The position numbers were made by a program, and so were the translations under genes. The notes under the pieces are model-generated. The model did not search any database. It was not told the DNA's origin and saw only the letters and a program-made list of their open reading frames with translations. Positions 1 to 10,339 of a stretch of 16,559 nt of DNA are shown here, piece by piece. Source of the stretch: Conidiobolus incongruus B7586 (Eukaryota; Entomophthoromycota; Entomophthoromycetes; Entomophthorales; Conidiobolaceae); the NCBI GenBank assembly GCA_000697335.1, contig JNEM01008225.1:1-16559 (forward strand), in the 5' to 3' direction. Numbering within the stretch: position 1 is the stretch's first letter; each line of letters opens with the position of its first letter.

Positions 1-52
1 TAATAATAAATAAATATATTTAGATATATTTAGTAAATTATTAGCAAAAATA

Positions 53-1281
53 TTAACCTTTAATATTTAACTAAGATAAGTAATAAATTCATAAGTTTTT
101 AAGATAAAAGGATATATTTAATAATATATAACCATATCTTTTTTTTTCTTTGTTATTATTTTATATAATATTTTATAAATATACAAATTTTTTTTATTAA
201 TATTATTATATTTAAATCCCTCTCAAAAAAAATCTACTTGTGTATTAATCAACTTTATAAAAAAATAAATCAACTTATAATATTGCTAGAATTACTAGTG
301 TTAATTAGTCTATTATAATTAAAGTTATTAAGAATAACAATAAAAAAACATATAAACTTAAATATAAATATGTTAAAATCATAGATAAATATAATAAGAA
401 GTATATTTATAGGTTAGTTAATATAAGCAAGTATAATATTGCTATAGAAATACAACAAGAGTTATAAAACTATATAAGAATATTAGTTAACACTGATATT
501 ATTATATATATTTTATATTAACATAGATACCACTTATATTTTAAGAAAAAACACCCTTAACTAAAAAATCCTATTATAAAATTAGGTAAGAGTTTAAATA
601 TCACTACTAATGTTAAATTAAAACTAATTAAAGTAAAGTTATTTAGTTTAATAAACAAAAATATACTTTAGTAAATTTAGTAAAAAAGTTAGATATTTTA
701 AAAAAAATATAAAACTACTTTATAACTATTATATTAATTTTATCTAAAAGTATAATAGTAGGTTAATTATTATTTAAGGATATATATTGTTTTTAGGTAT
801 AAGGTATTTTTATAAAGTTAATAAAGGAATTAATATTGAAATATACTTAAGTATTCTAAACAATAAATTGAAAAAAACCATTAAATAATATAGGTTAAAT
901 AAATCTAGTGTTATTTTCTAATAAGATAATACTTTTTACTATACTATAACTTTTATTATTAAATAACTTAAAAATAACAAGATAATAGTTATAAAGTAGT
1001 TTTTTTAATTTTTTAACCTTAATCTAATTAAATACTTTTAAAATTAGTTAAAAAAAACTATCAAATTTTCCCCCTAGCAAAAAATTTAAATCAACTTTAA
1101 AAATATATTTAAGAAATATAGAACAAGATTAACTTTTCTTAATATAAAAAGTTAGTTGATTTTATACCCTATAAACTTAAAGATATTAAAAAAGTTAAAG
1201 ATATATATATTAAATTTTAATTTTTTTTATCACCAAAAACCTATAAATTTATAACTTACCTTAGGTAAAATTTAAGGGTTT
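53..1281 (+). mobile_element. Tc1-like DNA transposon, heavily decayed, both terminal inverted repeats visible
   Basis: The element is bounded by imperfect inverted repeats of about 50 bp. The left arm is at about 53-103 and the right arm at about 1233-1281. The reverse complement of the right arm matches the left arm well, sharing words such as TAAGT, ATAAATT and GTTTTT. TA dinucleotides flank both ends, as expected for Tc1/mariner insertion. The length, about 1.23 kb, is normal for a compact Tc1 element, and the transposase remnant fills the interior. Base composition is extreme, roughly 10-15% G+C by eye. Most stops fall where CAA, CAG or TGG codons are expected, which is the pattern left by C-to-T and G-to-A mutation. 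The element is clearly dead. The family assignment is secure because of the transposase motifs; exact ends are uncertain by a few bases. Confidence 0.8.
205..1220 (+). pseudogene. Tc1-like transposase remnant
   Basis: This is a broken transposase that once cut and pasted its own element. Reading through the stops, Tc1 landmarks appear in the right order. An N-terminal helix-turn-helix (STYNIARITSVN followed by SIIIKVIK) is at about 255-340. An EIQQEL segment is near 450-470 and a KKHPL stretch near 545-565. The W-G-shaped core strand is near 785-860. The second catalytic block, equivalent to FQQDNDP, is near 914-935, and the third block, equivalent to WPAQSPDLNPIE, is near 994-1032. The C-terminal LVDSMPR-like segment is near 1150-1170, and a final YIKF stop ends at 1220. 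At least ten in-frame stops (TAA/TAG) interrupt it, mostly at expected Gln or Trp codons. No frameshift is needed over most of the length, so decay has been by substitution more than by indels. Confidence 0.8.
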
Positions 1282-4156
1282 ATATTTTAACCAATTAATA
1301 GCTAAATACCACTATTTAATAATATATATAATTAATAAATATAATAGATTTTAATTCTTTAATTTAGGTTTATTTTATTAAATATTAATTAAATTATTAG
1401 TAAAAATATAAGTGTTTTTGATTTTATAATTTACTTCTATAAGTTAATATATAAAAAATTAATTTAATTTAATTTTTGATAAAGATTTAAAGAATATCTT
1501 TAAATTTATTATGTTTTTTAAAAAAATTTACTTATATTAACTAGTTAACTTATTACAAGCTTAATTTTAAAAAATCTTTAAAAAGATAACTTATTATAAA
1601 AATATAAACTTTTAAATTATTAAAAAAACTTTAAAAAAAAGATATTATTTAAAAAATTAAATTTAATTAACAAAAAAAAACTTTTTTACCTTAAACAAAA
1701 AACTTTTATAGAGTAATTAATTAAGAAATTTAATAAAATATACTTAAATATATTAAATATTACTAAATAAAAATAAATCCACAAGTTATTATATAATTTT
1801 AATTTTTAAATAAAGCTTTAAATAATTAATAAAGAATATTTTAATAATATGTTTTTAAGGTTTATGATATAATAATTATAATTAATAATATTTTCTAATT
1901 TATAATTAAATTTTCCATCCTAAAAAATCAATTATTTAAAATTTACTTTAACTTACTTAAATCTCAAATAATAAATATTTCTATTTTAAAACTCTATAAA
2001 AAAACTCATAATAAAGAAATTAAAGTTTATTTAAGAGTTAATAAAAGCTATTATTATAATTTATATATATATTATTTTAAGCTTTATTTTTAACTATATT
2101 ATATATTTAATCTATATTTTGAAATTATTAATATTTTTACAAATTAAAAAATTAAAACCTTTCCCAATTATTCAAATCAAAGGTAAAGTTAATATCTTTG
2201 AATATTTTGTATTAACTTAAATAATGTTTTATATATTTGGCATTATAATAAAATATTTATATATAATTTATCCTTCTATTGCCAATATTAGATTGTTAAT
2301 AAGTATTTATATTTTAGATAATTTATTATAAATTTTATTTATGAATATATTATATTTATTGAAATCTATTATTAAAACTTACAATACTTGGAAATTACTC
2401 TTGATGCATATTTTTTCAATTTTTTATTTATAATTTTCAGTTTTGAATTTATTATTATTTTAAAGAGTTAATTTTTATAAAATCCTGATAATTTCACAAT
2501 TCTTTATAATATTTTCTTTTAATAAAATGATATAATTTTTTCTAATTTCTTATAAAAAATTGAATATTTTAATCAATTTAAATAAAATTTAAGTATCAAG
2601 AATTAATTCTTTAATGTTATAATTAATAAAATTGGTATTAATAGTATATATTGATTTAGTTTTATATTACTAATACAGATTTCATATTCTGGTTTCATCT
2701 AGGTTTTTATCAAGATTGAATATATAAAAAAAGTATTAATTCGAATTAAATACCATATAAATATTAATTACAAATATGTCATTACTATATAATCAGAATC
2801 GATAAATATTTATAGTAATAAGTTATTATTAAATTATATTAAGGTATTAATTTTATTAAAATATTCATAACTTTATTAATTAAATATATTTTGAAAAAGT
2901 TTATATATATTAATAATGCTATTTAAAGTTTTAAAATAATTTTTTTTGATATTAATTTAGTATTTTAACAAAATCTATATTTAATTAATATTCAATAAAT
3001 TTTTTAAAATATCAATATTCATCAATTTCGTAAATACAAAAGACACCTATTTTATTTGAAATTTAAGATTTTTTAATATATCAGAGTTTATTTAAACTTC
3101 ATTGAACTTTACTTTTTAAATCCTTTTTCTAGTTTTTTTTTCATTTTTTAATTGAAGCTTGAATAATATATGTTATTATAATATTATTATTAATATTTCG
3201 TGTTTAATTTAATAAAATTCGTACTATTTTTGGTATAACCTTGAATAATATTATTCAACTGTTATTATTGTTATTTATATACTCAAACTCAATAGATAAA
3301 GTTAATCTTAATAAGTTTTAATAAATATTCGCTTATTTGAAAATTAATAATAGTAGAGTGCTGATATACTAATCAGTTTTTTGTATTTAATTAACTTTTT
3401 TCATTATATAATCATATTTGAATTCAAGAAAATAATTTATTATATCAAACAATATTAATATTATAATGTTATATTTAGTTATACTATATTGACAGCTATA
3501 TACTAAGTATATCCATATCATATATATATATTATTATATATTTATTATATATGAAAATTTAATTAATTTGAAATTATTGATTATTAATTTTAAGGAATTT
3601 TTTTATAATATTACTTAAATTTAATATATCAATATCAATGTGTATTGTTTAATTAATAATAAAAATTATTAACTAATAAAACTCATAAAAATCTCAAATA
3701 TATACCTAGTAATTAAATATTATATCAATTGAATATATTTTGAATTTATCAAACAAAATAATAATTCAAGCATAATTAAATATATAATTATCTATAAAAT
3801 CATTCATAATAAATTAATAAATGATAAACAATAATAGTAATAATTATAGGAAATTAAATATTAATATACTATTAGGGTTTTTGATATGAAAAATATATTA
3901 ATACATTTTATTTATTATTTATTTTGGATTAAAATTAGATTAATTGATAATAAACATAGAAAAAATTATAAAATAAAATATAAATAATAGTTATTATATA
4001 TGGAAATAAAAATAACTTGAATCTAGATAAATATCAGACAAAAAAGTAATAAGTTTATGATAGAGTTAATTTTTAGTTGAGTAATAGTATAACAGGTGTA
4101 AATAAAAAGAAGAAAATAGGTTTAAATATTAGTTAGAGTCTAAAGTCGAAATAATT
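1282..4156. other. Gene-free AT-rich stretch, probable decayed repeats at its left end
   Basis: No credible gene was found on either strand. From 1282 to about 2150 the composition is as extreme as in the Tc1 element and stops are dense. This part is probably another decayed repeat, into which the Tc1 element may have inserted. I looked for integrase and reverse-transcriptase landmarks in it and found none that I would defend. From about 2150 to 4150 the G+C rises slightly and the sequence looks like ordinary AT-rich intergenic DNA, with only short simple repeats such as the AT run near 3520-3555. Confidence 0.5.
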
Positions 4157-4351
4157 CTATATAAATTTCAATTCACCATCGGACATAGCTTGGAGTACTA
4201 AATAATACCAATTATAAATCGTAAATCCAAATAATCCTCCTATAACTGTTTAATAACCGATTAAAATTTTTTTAATTGAATAGTTAACTTTACAATTAAA
4301 AACCCTTGAATTATTAGTTGGTTGTAATAATTGTATTAAAACATTTTTCAT
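4157..4351 (-). pseudogene. Possible small single-pass membrane protein gene, interrupted by one stop
   Basis: On the minus strand, an ATG at 4351 opens a 65-codon frame that ends with TAG at 4157. One internal TAA interrupts it at codon 34, where CAA would be the one-step ancestor. The first half is polar and basic (SIKKILIGY). The second half reads VIGGLFGFTIYNWYY and then LVLQAMSDGE, which is a convincing transmembrane helix followed by a short acidic tail. Such runs with mixed Trp, Gly and Thr are uncommon in random AT-rich DNA. The shape resembles small mitochondrial inner-membrane subunits or assembly factors, but I do not recognise a family. It could be a decayed gene, an exon of a spliced gene, or chance. 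A nearby GTAAAG...ATAG pair 54 bp apart resembles the local introns, but splicing it out does not keep the membrane frame. Confidence 0.3.
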
Positions 4352-4538
4352 ATTATTATAATTTGATATAGAAGTGAATTCAACTTAAAGCTAAAAATAA
4401 AATAAAAATATCAAACTTAATACTCTTCAATAAATAAAGATATCTGTTAATAAAGTCAATGTATTTTAATATTAGTCTGGATTTAAATAATAGGATTATT
4501 AAGTGATTAAAAATAATCATTTTAATATAGCATTAATT

Positions 4539-4945
4539 AATATTGTTAAGAGACTAGTTCTCTAAATTCTTATATACACTTTCATATAATCCAATTAACT
4601 ATAAATTATATGATTAATTTATACTTATATAGTTAAATTAATTGTATAAATAGTATTAAATTATCTAATAAACTAGGTTCCTCTTTTTCTCTCAATTCTT
4701 ACTATTTTTACTTTTACACTATTTCTAAGATTGAGACTATATTCTGTTGATATTGTAGGATATTGGCACTACCTAATATAAATCTTAATATATCGGTGAC
4801 TCATCCTAGTTCGAAGCTTAATTAAACTTTGTTTACACTTGCACGCTACAGCCACGTTATATTACCACGTTCTGCACCACACTACTTTTATATTAAGTCT
4901 TCCTCTGCACTATATTAGTTTAACTACCACTACGCTTACAAATAT
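4539..4945. repeat. Target site duplication pair flanking the solo LTR (AATAT)
   Basis: The five bases AATAT at 4539-4543 are repeated exactly at 4941-4945, immediately outside the TG...CA ends of the LTR. A five-base duplication is typical of LTR-retrotransposon integrases. AT richness makes a chance match of five bases possible, but its exact abutment to both LTR ends makes chance unlikely. Confidence 0.7.
4544..4940. mobile_element. Solo LTR of an LTR retrotransposon (fossil), about 397 bp
   Basis: The segment starts TGTTAAG and ends CTTACA, so the ends are near-perfect inverted repeats with the canonical TG...CA. It is flanked by a perfect 5-bp duplication, and no internal coding region lies on either side. 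It is therefore a solo LTR left by recombination between the two LTRs. It keeps a C-rich stretch near 4837-4890 that stands out in this AT-rich DNA, so it has decayed less than its relative at about 12935-13310. The orientation and superfamily (Ty1/copia or Ty3/gypsy) cannot be settled without an internal region. The TGTT/ACA ends and the 5-bp duplication are compatible with either. Confidence 0.75.
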
Positions 4946-6107
4946 AAATATTTAATTGTAATTCATTTTTTTATTTTTAATAAAATCCCAATATTTAAAA
5001 AAGAGTTCTTATAATTAATAACTGAAATTGGATATTTTGAAAATAATTTAAACTTAATTATATAAATTAATTTAATTATTGGATAATCTTTTTAATTATT
5101 TAAAATAACTATAATTATAAAAGCTATTGACTAATATATATATTAGCTATGGTACCTTTTTTTCAATAAGAATGATTTAGGAAATGTTTTAAATCTTTAA
5201 TTATATATATTCATTAGTTAATAAAATAATAAGTGATTTTAAATAGTTTTAAAATAATAATTTGAAGTAATTATATTTAGACAGGCAATATAAATTTATT
5301 ATTTAATTGATATAATTTTAATAACCAAATAAAAAAAATATATATTATTATAATATATAAAAATATTAATAATTATATAGAAAAAATATCATTTTATTGA
5401 TATGTATGGATGGTATTATTCTTAATTAACCTAAGATTTTTATTTATATTTTTTATCAAAAATTATATAGAATATTTGTTATTTTTAAATTATATTAGCT
5501 AATATAATAAACTTTCGCTCTTAGTTATATCTTAATAAATTTTATCTATTTATAATTACTTTAGTTTTTTTTAGTTTTTGCTAAGATAATATGAATATAT
5601 ATATAAATTTATTATTATTATCAACTGGGCGAAGTTTAGTAACTATTATATATGATTTACTTTAGATTCCTTTGATATATAACTTATTAAGCTCAATCAA
5701 TATTATTAAGCATATATTTTTTAAAAATTGATATTTAAATTGATATTTTTTCTAATTAATAAATAGTAAATGTATCATAAATAATAATTCAAAATATGAT
5801 ATTATATGAATGAGCTCTTAAAAAAATATTAAATAAATATACAAGGTTTATACTTGATTTTTAATAATGATAAAATAAAAAACTATTGATATTCTTTATT
5901 AATTCAAATATGATTAATTTCTACAATTAATTTTTAAATAAGGATAATTTTATATTAATTTAACAATAATGGAGCATATATAATCCGATAATATTATTCA
6001 TTTTATTATTTTGAATATTGTTCAATTATTATACAAATATTATGATTATAAAATGAAAATTAAACAAATTTGCCAATTATTTTCAAGAGTTATAGAAAAC
6101 TAAACTC
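4946..6107. other. AT-rich intergenic stretch, nothing recognised
   Basis: Both strands are closed by frequent stops, and no peptide stretch looked protein-like. I see no tRNA or rRNA signature and no long repeat shared with the rest of the window. It separates the solo LTR from the tandem gene-family members. Confidence 0.5.
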
Positions 6108-6147
6108 ACATTGCTTTTAGATTAATAATTGGACTAAAAAGCAATGT
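6108..6147. repeat. Inverted repeat, 13-14 bp arms with 13-bp spacer
   Basis: ACATTGCTTTTAG at 6108-6120 is matched by CTAAAAAGCAATGT at 6134-6147, with one extra A in the right arm. The arms have mixed base content (GC in TTGC/GCAA), so this is less likely to be a by-product of AT richness than other palindromes here. It lies about 85 bp upstream of the ATG of the broken family member. A promoter-proximal hairpin or a remnant of a small transposon are both possible. Confidence 0.45.
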
Positions 6148-6230
6148 TTCAATTTTATTTGTATTTTACATTATTACCAAGTTCTGTAAATTTTCAATAA
6201 CCTGAGATCAAAAGGAAGGGAAAAAAGTAA

Positions 6231-7260
6231 ATGTTTTGTGTTACCTATTACTATAAAACTTTTAGAGTATATAAAGCAGACCAATATCACTAGCTGTAAA
6301 ATTTGAAGAAATAATCAAGATTTTGATAAGTTAGAGTTATTTAGGTTTTATTCTAGGATAAAACAGAATCTCTATAAACTCAAATTCTTTTACATAGAGG
6401 CGGCGAATGACAATACCATTAATAATATTATCTATGATTTGATGTAGTATATTGATGTAGCATCCAAGGACAATCAATTCGACTACATGTCGAAAATATC
6501 TAATGATCTTTGCATTCTATAATTAAAGACAACGAGATTGATGGAAAGTGATAGCACGTTTTACAATTCTAAAAACTTTAGAGAGAATAACAGTGAGAGT
6601 TTGTTGAGGGAATACCAAAAAAATTGACAAGGGACGAGATCAAAGCTAATGTTTTGAATAGGTTGTATGATAACAGGAAGAATAGGTATATGCTTGAGAA
6701 TTTTAATGTTTTGGGTGATTAGAACAAAGAAACTGAGGAAGATGTTATTACTGTGATTTTAAATGCTGTGGATAGCTAAATTGGAAATATTTTACAATCT
6801 GCTATTAGCGATATTTCTAGAATAAAAAGTTTTCGAATCAATGATATACCAGATTCAAACATTCCCAAAATCTATAAAAAATTAGCATTTAGCTAAAAAT
6901 TGGTCCCACTCGAATTTTGATCAAATCACTACAACAGAAGCCTCCTTAACTATCAGGAATACCACAGTTCAAAACGAAATCACACCTAATCACTCGAAAA
7001 TAAAAAATGAATCTCAAACATATAATAAGGTCATTAACGATATTAAAGCGTTCACAGCAAATTATAATTAAAATAAGCCTTAGAATCCTATTCTTAAGAT
7101 TATTTTGAGATATATGCAATTCATATTTTCAATTCTACAACATCATACCCTAACAATGATTCAATATCTACTATTCATGGATAAAATGAAATAAATCCTA
7201 GAGAATCTTAATAGATTGATAAATCAATTTGTTTAATATAAATTGATAAGATTGGATAAT
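6231..7260 (+). pseudogene. Broken member of the unrecognised family shared with 7520-8497 and 14306-15340
   Basis: Read through its breaks, this sequence aligns along most of the intact neighbour 260 bp downstream. KFEEIIKIL matches YFEELVNIL, and ELFRFYSRIKQN matches EFFKFYFGMKQN. NTINNIIYDL matches RLNNIINNIK, SKDNQFDYMSKISND matches PKEEKLNYISLIAND, and FYNSKNFREN matches FFKAKKFAKD. After a frame change near 6622 the basic segment (NRLYDNRKNRYMLEN) and the acidic segment after it are still readable to about 6890. Beyond that the Ser/Thr/Asn-rich tail is closed by many stops, so the 3' end is approximate. In-frame stops include TAG at 6445 and TAA at 6520, and several others look like former CAA codons. 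The ATG at 6231 gives an N-terminus (MFCVTYYY) aligning with the neighbour. This is a dead tandem duplicate, kept long enough for the domain to remain readable. Confidence 0.75.
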
Positions 7261-7519
7261 AATGAAAAATATTTTCTACTTAAAACAATAGTATAAAACA
7301 ATTTTCAATTTTAATATATTAGACAAGATCATTAATTTGATTATAGATTTGATATAGTGAAATCCAACTTTTCTAAATTTGGAATTTATCCCATAATATC
7401 AATCACAATTTTGGATCTAATAAAATTAAATTAAAATCAGTCCAAAAGGTAAAAATTCCTGATATTTAATCAATACTTTAATTTTAAATCTAATTTAACT
7501 TTTATATTATTCAATAAAG

Positions 7520-8497
7520 ATGGGACGTAAGTGTGCTTATGTATTACCAATACCTACTCAAAACTTTTCAGAAATGTCTCAATCTTCTAAATTTCGAAAA
7601 GTACAATATTTTGAAGAACTTGTTAATATACTAACTGGAAATTGTAAATTAGAATTTTTTAAATTTTATTTTGGTATGAAACAAAATCATCAATTTTTAA
7701 TAGATTTGTATAATGACTTGAGTCATGATAATCGTTTAAATAATATTATTAATAATATTAAGGATTGTTTGGAAGTGGTACCTAAGGAAGAGAAATTAAA
7801 TTATATTAGTTTGATAGCTAACGATTTCAGCAAAGGATACTTGGCGAGTAAGGGATTAAAATGCAGTAATGATCTGTTTTTTAAGGCGAAGAAGTTTGCG
7901 AAGGACTTGAAACTAAATATTAAGAATAAGTACGATGTTCAGAAGCTGAAGAAGCAAAATTTGATTGAGAAGCATAAGAGGAAATATATTAGGAAGTCAA
8001 CTGCTACTAAAGACGGTCAGAATGTGACGGAGAATGTGGAGGTTGAAGCAATTCATACGGTAATAGAAGATTTGGACGATATGCTGACGGAATCGGTAAA
8101 CTTAGCTAATAATTTGCCTTCGACATCGTTAGAACCTACTTGTACCAACATTGAAAATAGTTTAAGCCCACATCACCACAGTATTATGGATCCAGCTGAC
8201 AAGAGTTGGACAATTACAGGCTCAAGTCATACTCCCACCCACATCATCTTTACTGCAGATGACCAAATGGACAGCACTCCACTAGATAAAATTCATAATA
8301 ATATTTCTGATATTGATGGATTCAAATTATCAACATCTACAATTGTCAATGTATCTAGCTTAGTTTCACACGAAACATCAAGTCCTAAGGATGATCCAAT
8401 ATCGACGACTGTTTCAAATTTTACTCAAAGATTAGAAACCGATGAATTCAACGATAGTTCTAACACTAATTTTGTACCTAATAACCAAAATTCATAA
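7520..8497 (+). CDS. Intact member of an unrecognised paralogous family (325 aa), possible DNA-binding protein
   Basis: I do not recognise a named family. The intronless frame starts at an ATG in AAAGATGGG and ends with TAA. Residues 15-138 form a conserved domain shared with the proteins at 14306-15340 and 6231-7260. The landmarks are NFSE at 15, EFFKFYF at 45-51, an IINNIKDCL helix at 76-84, VPKE at 87-90, NYISLIANDFS at 94-104 and KAKKFAKDL at 122-130. The region from about 92 to 130 has the spacing of a helix-turn-helix. Residues 139-165 are strongly basic (KLKKQN, KHKRKYIRK) and could be a nuclear localisation signal. Residues 170-192 are acidic. The remaining 130 residues are Ser/Thr/Asn/Asp-rich and probably disordered. 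There is no signal peptide or membrane segment. This architecture suggests a nuclear regulator; that is inference. The domain-coding part is richer in G+C than its flanks. Confidence 0.85.
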   Translation: MGRKCAYVLPIPTQNFSEMSQSSKFRKVQYFEELVNILTGNCKLEFFKFYFGMKQNHQFLIDLYNDLSHDNRLNNIINNIKDCLEVVPKEEKLNYISLIANDFSKGYLASKGLKCSNDLFFKAKKFAKDLKLNIKNKYDVQKLKKQNLIEKHKRKYIRKSTATKDGQNVTENVEVEAIHTVIEDLDDMLTESVNLANNLPSTSLEPTCTNIENSLSPHHHSIMDPADKSWTITGSSHTPTHIIFTADDQMDSTPLDKIHNNISDIDGFKLSTSTIVNVSSLVSHETSSPKDDPISTTVSNFTQRLETDEFNDSSNTNFVPNNQNS

Positions 8498-8801
8498 TTA
8501 TATTACTATTCTACAATATTCATAATAAGTTCATATTTAATCAGATTATTTTATTATGAATAAAACCGTTTTTTGATAATAAATGAATTGATGAAAGTTT
8601 GTTAATAAAGTAATAATATATTTCATATTCTATTATTATAGTTTAAAATGAAAATAAATCAAATCAATCATACATTAATTAATAATTTTAATTATTCAAT
8701 TAATGTATGTTTCATCATAAATAAACCAATATATATATGGAATATTTTTCAACTAATTAAAAATTTAATTTTTTATTATGAAAAATTGTTTTAATTATTG
8801 T
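8498..8801. other. Convergent intergenic region
   Basis: The region lies between the 3' ends of the plus-strand family gene and the minus-strand IBA57-like pseudogene. It holds a strong hairpin at 8669-8709, listed separately. No reading frame of interest is present. The 3' ends of both transcription units would be expected here. Confidence 0.5.
8669..8709. repeat. Near-perfect 41-nt hairpin downstream of the family gene
   Basis: CATACATTAATT at 8669-8680 pairs with AATTAATGTATG at 8698-8709. The stem continues inward through AATAATT pairing with AATTATT around a two-base loop, with one unpaired C. That gives about 19 paired positions. It begins about 170 bp after the stop codon at 8497. It may help 3'-end formation between convergent genes, or it may be a chance palindrome in AT-rich DNA. 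The outer CATACATT/AATGTATG arms make chance somewhat less likely. Confidence 0.5.
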
Positions 8802-9896
8802 TTATTTACATTTTCCATAAAACTGTTTGGCTACCAATTAGGATACTTCACATTTAAATTGATTTTTAGATTCATCTTCAAATTTGGTATTTAATACATC
8901 GTCAACTTTGGTTAATTAAACAAGTGTTAAGCCCTTGCACTTCAATGTAGCTAACAATTTACCTACGAATCGTTTGGAGGTGCTGGTGAAGAGATCTTGG
9001 TGTTGGATATCACTAATCAATGGTTAATATTAAAATTATAAAATTAAGATATAAATAATTACTTTGAAATAATGTAATCGTAATAAATTGGAATAACTCT
9101 TTTTCCAATAACATTATGCTTAGTGTGAGTAGTCAATTCTTTACCAATGTAGCAACCTTTTGAAAAATGAATTGAAACCAAAATGAGTAAATATTTCCAT
9201 AGTTGGTAGTTATGGATTGATCTCCATTCATTAATTCATATTACACCCTATAGGAAGTGCTTGATTCGTACCAATTTTAGTGGGACATTCAAGGATTTCT
9301 AACTCTTACCTCTGTAAAGTATGCATTTCAAAATCAATTTGATTGGGGATATCGATAATATCAACTATATCACTTACTAATTAATATCATATGATATAAC
9401 ATATCAATCAAAGAATAATTACTCTGATCTTCTTTACTAACCAAATACCTCAACCATTGGATCTCTAACACTCAAACCCCTGTTAAATCCCACTGAAGGT
9501 TCCTGACCAAAACTGAACCAAGTGCTGTAATTATTTTATACAACTTCATTCTCTACTTTACTCAATATACGATACTTCAACCAATATTTGGTCAATTCCC
9601 TTAAATTTTAAGAATGAGTTTCTAATATTAAAGAGTCTGTATTTTGCCTGTAAATAAAAGCATTGAATAAAACTCTGCCGTAAATTTGAATTAATTATAT
9701 AGTAAAAATATTATATGATGATATCATTCATTACGTGAGGAGACAATATCCCAGTATAAATAATGTGATCTTCATTTTTATGGTACTATTGTTTGATATT
9801 GTTGGTTGTCATACCATGAAGGAATGGAATTTTGTCAACACCTTGTAAATTTAAAAGGTTTTGGGTTGGGAGTTGATAGAATTGACCATGTGTTAA
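8802..9896 (-). pseudogene. IBA57: IBA57/CAF17-like mitochondrial iron-sulfur assembly factor, broken
   Basis: IBA57 is a folate-binding, GcvT/YgfZ-like protein of the mitochondrial matrix that helps ISCA1/ISCA2 mature [4Fe-4S] proteins. Family segments appear in order on the minus strand. Near the start are LLNLQGVDKIPFLHGMTTNN and YTGILSPH, then GRVLFNAFIY and LREL-KYWLKYRILSKVE. Next come RDPM, ALPIGCNMN and ELMNG. The signature KGCYIGKELTTHT lies at about 9137-9163, followed by GKRVIPI. At the end are VGKLLATLKCKGLTLV and a tail ending in TAA at 8802. At least six in-frame TAA/TAG stops interrupt it, and at least one frame change lies near 9230. Many stops could come from CAA or TGG by one transition. 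Introns probably remain, for example a GTAATG start near 9734, but splicing cannot remove all the stops. The initiator Met is not clear. A working copy should exist elsewhere if the organism respires. Confidence 0.8.
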
Positions 9897-10339
9897 AAAG
9901 TTGAGTAAAAATGTTTATTAATAAATTTTAAGTTTTTGATAGGTTTGAAGTGGTTAATTCAGTTCATATTATAGATATTTTAATAATTTAAATTGATATT
10001 TTAATAATATTTTGAAGATGCACACAAATTATAATACATCAATCGATAAAGAATTATGTAATTATAGCTCATTCAATATCAATTTATCAATCAATATATA
10101 ATTGAATAATATGAAGATTAACCAATATTACAATTTGAATAATAATTTGAATTGCTATAAATAATAATTTCTAAAGTTATATTGGCTATATAAAACTATT
10201 ATCAGCCAATTAATATTTAAAGTTTTTAATTTCTTGAACAGTGTAAAATTGAAAGAAAATATTAGGTTAACAAGAATTTAATAGGGCTTCATTATTAAAT
10301 TTTATCACTACACTATAAACACGAGTTAAACTTATTAAA
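9897..10339. other. Intergenic stretch between the IBA57-like pseudogene and the PTAR1-like gene
   Basis: This AT-rich DNA lies upstream of the IBA57-like pseudogene and downstream of the PTAR1-like gene, both on the minus strand. It would have held the pseudogene's promoter and the 3' end of the PTAR1 transcript. No gene or distinctive repeat is visible. Confidence 0.5.

Noticed and set aside
1282-2150. Suspected retroelement integrase or other polyprotein remnant in the extreme AT block.
   Set aside because: A few residues around 1440-1560 looked integrase-like, but the alignment needed arbitrary choices of frame and could not be defended. It is listed only as probable decayed repeat.
3480-3560. 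AT-rich palindromic run.
   Set aside because: It consists almost only of TATA-type repeats, which are expected by chance at this base composition.
6231-9896. Possible reassignment of TAA/TAG to Gln, which would make the broken genes readable.
   Set aside because: The two intact family genes and the PTAR1-like gene run for hundreds of codons using CAA for Gln and end properly at TAA or TAG, and the broken genes also have frame changes. Pseudogene decay explains the stops better.
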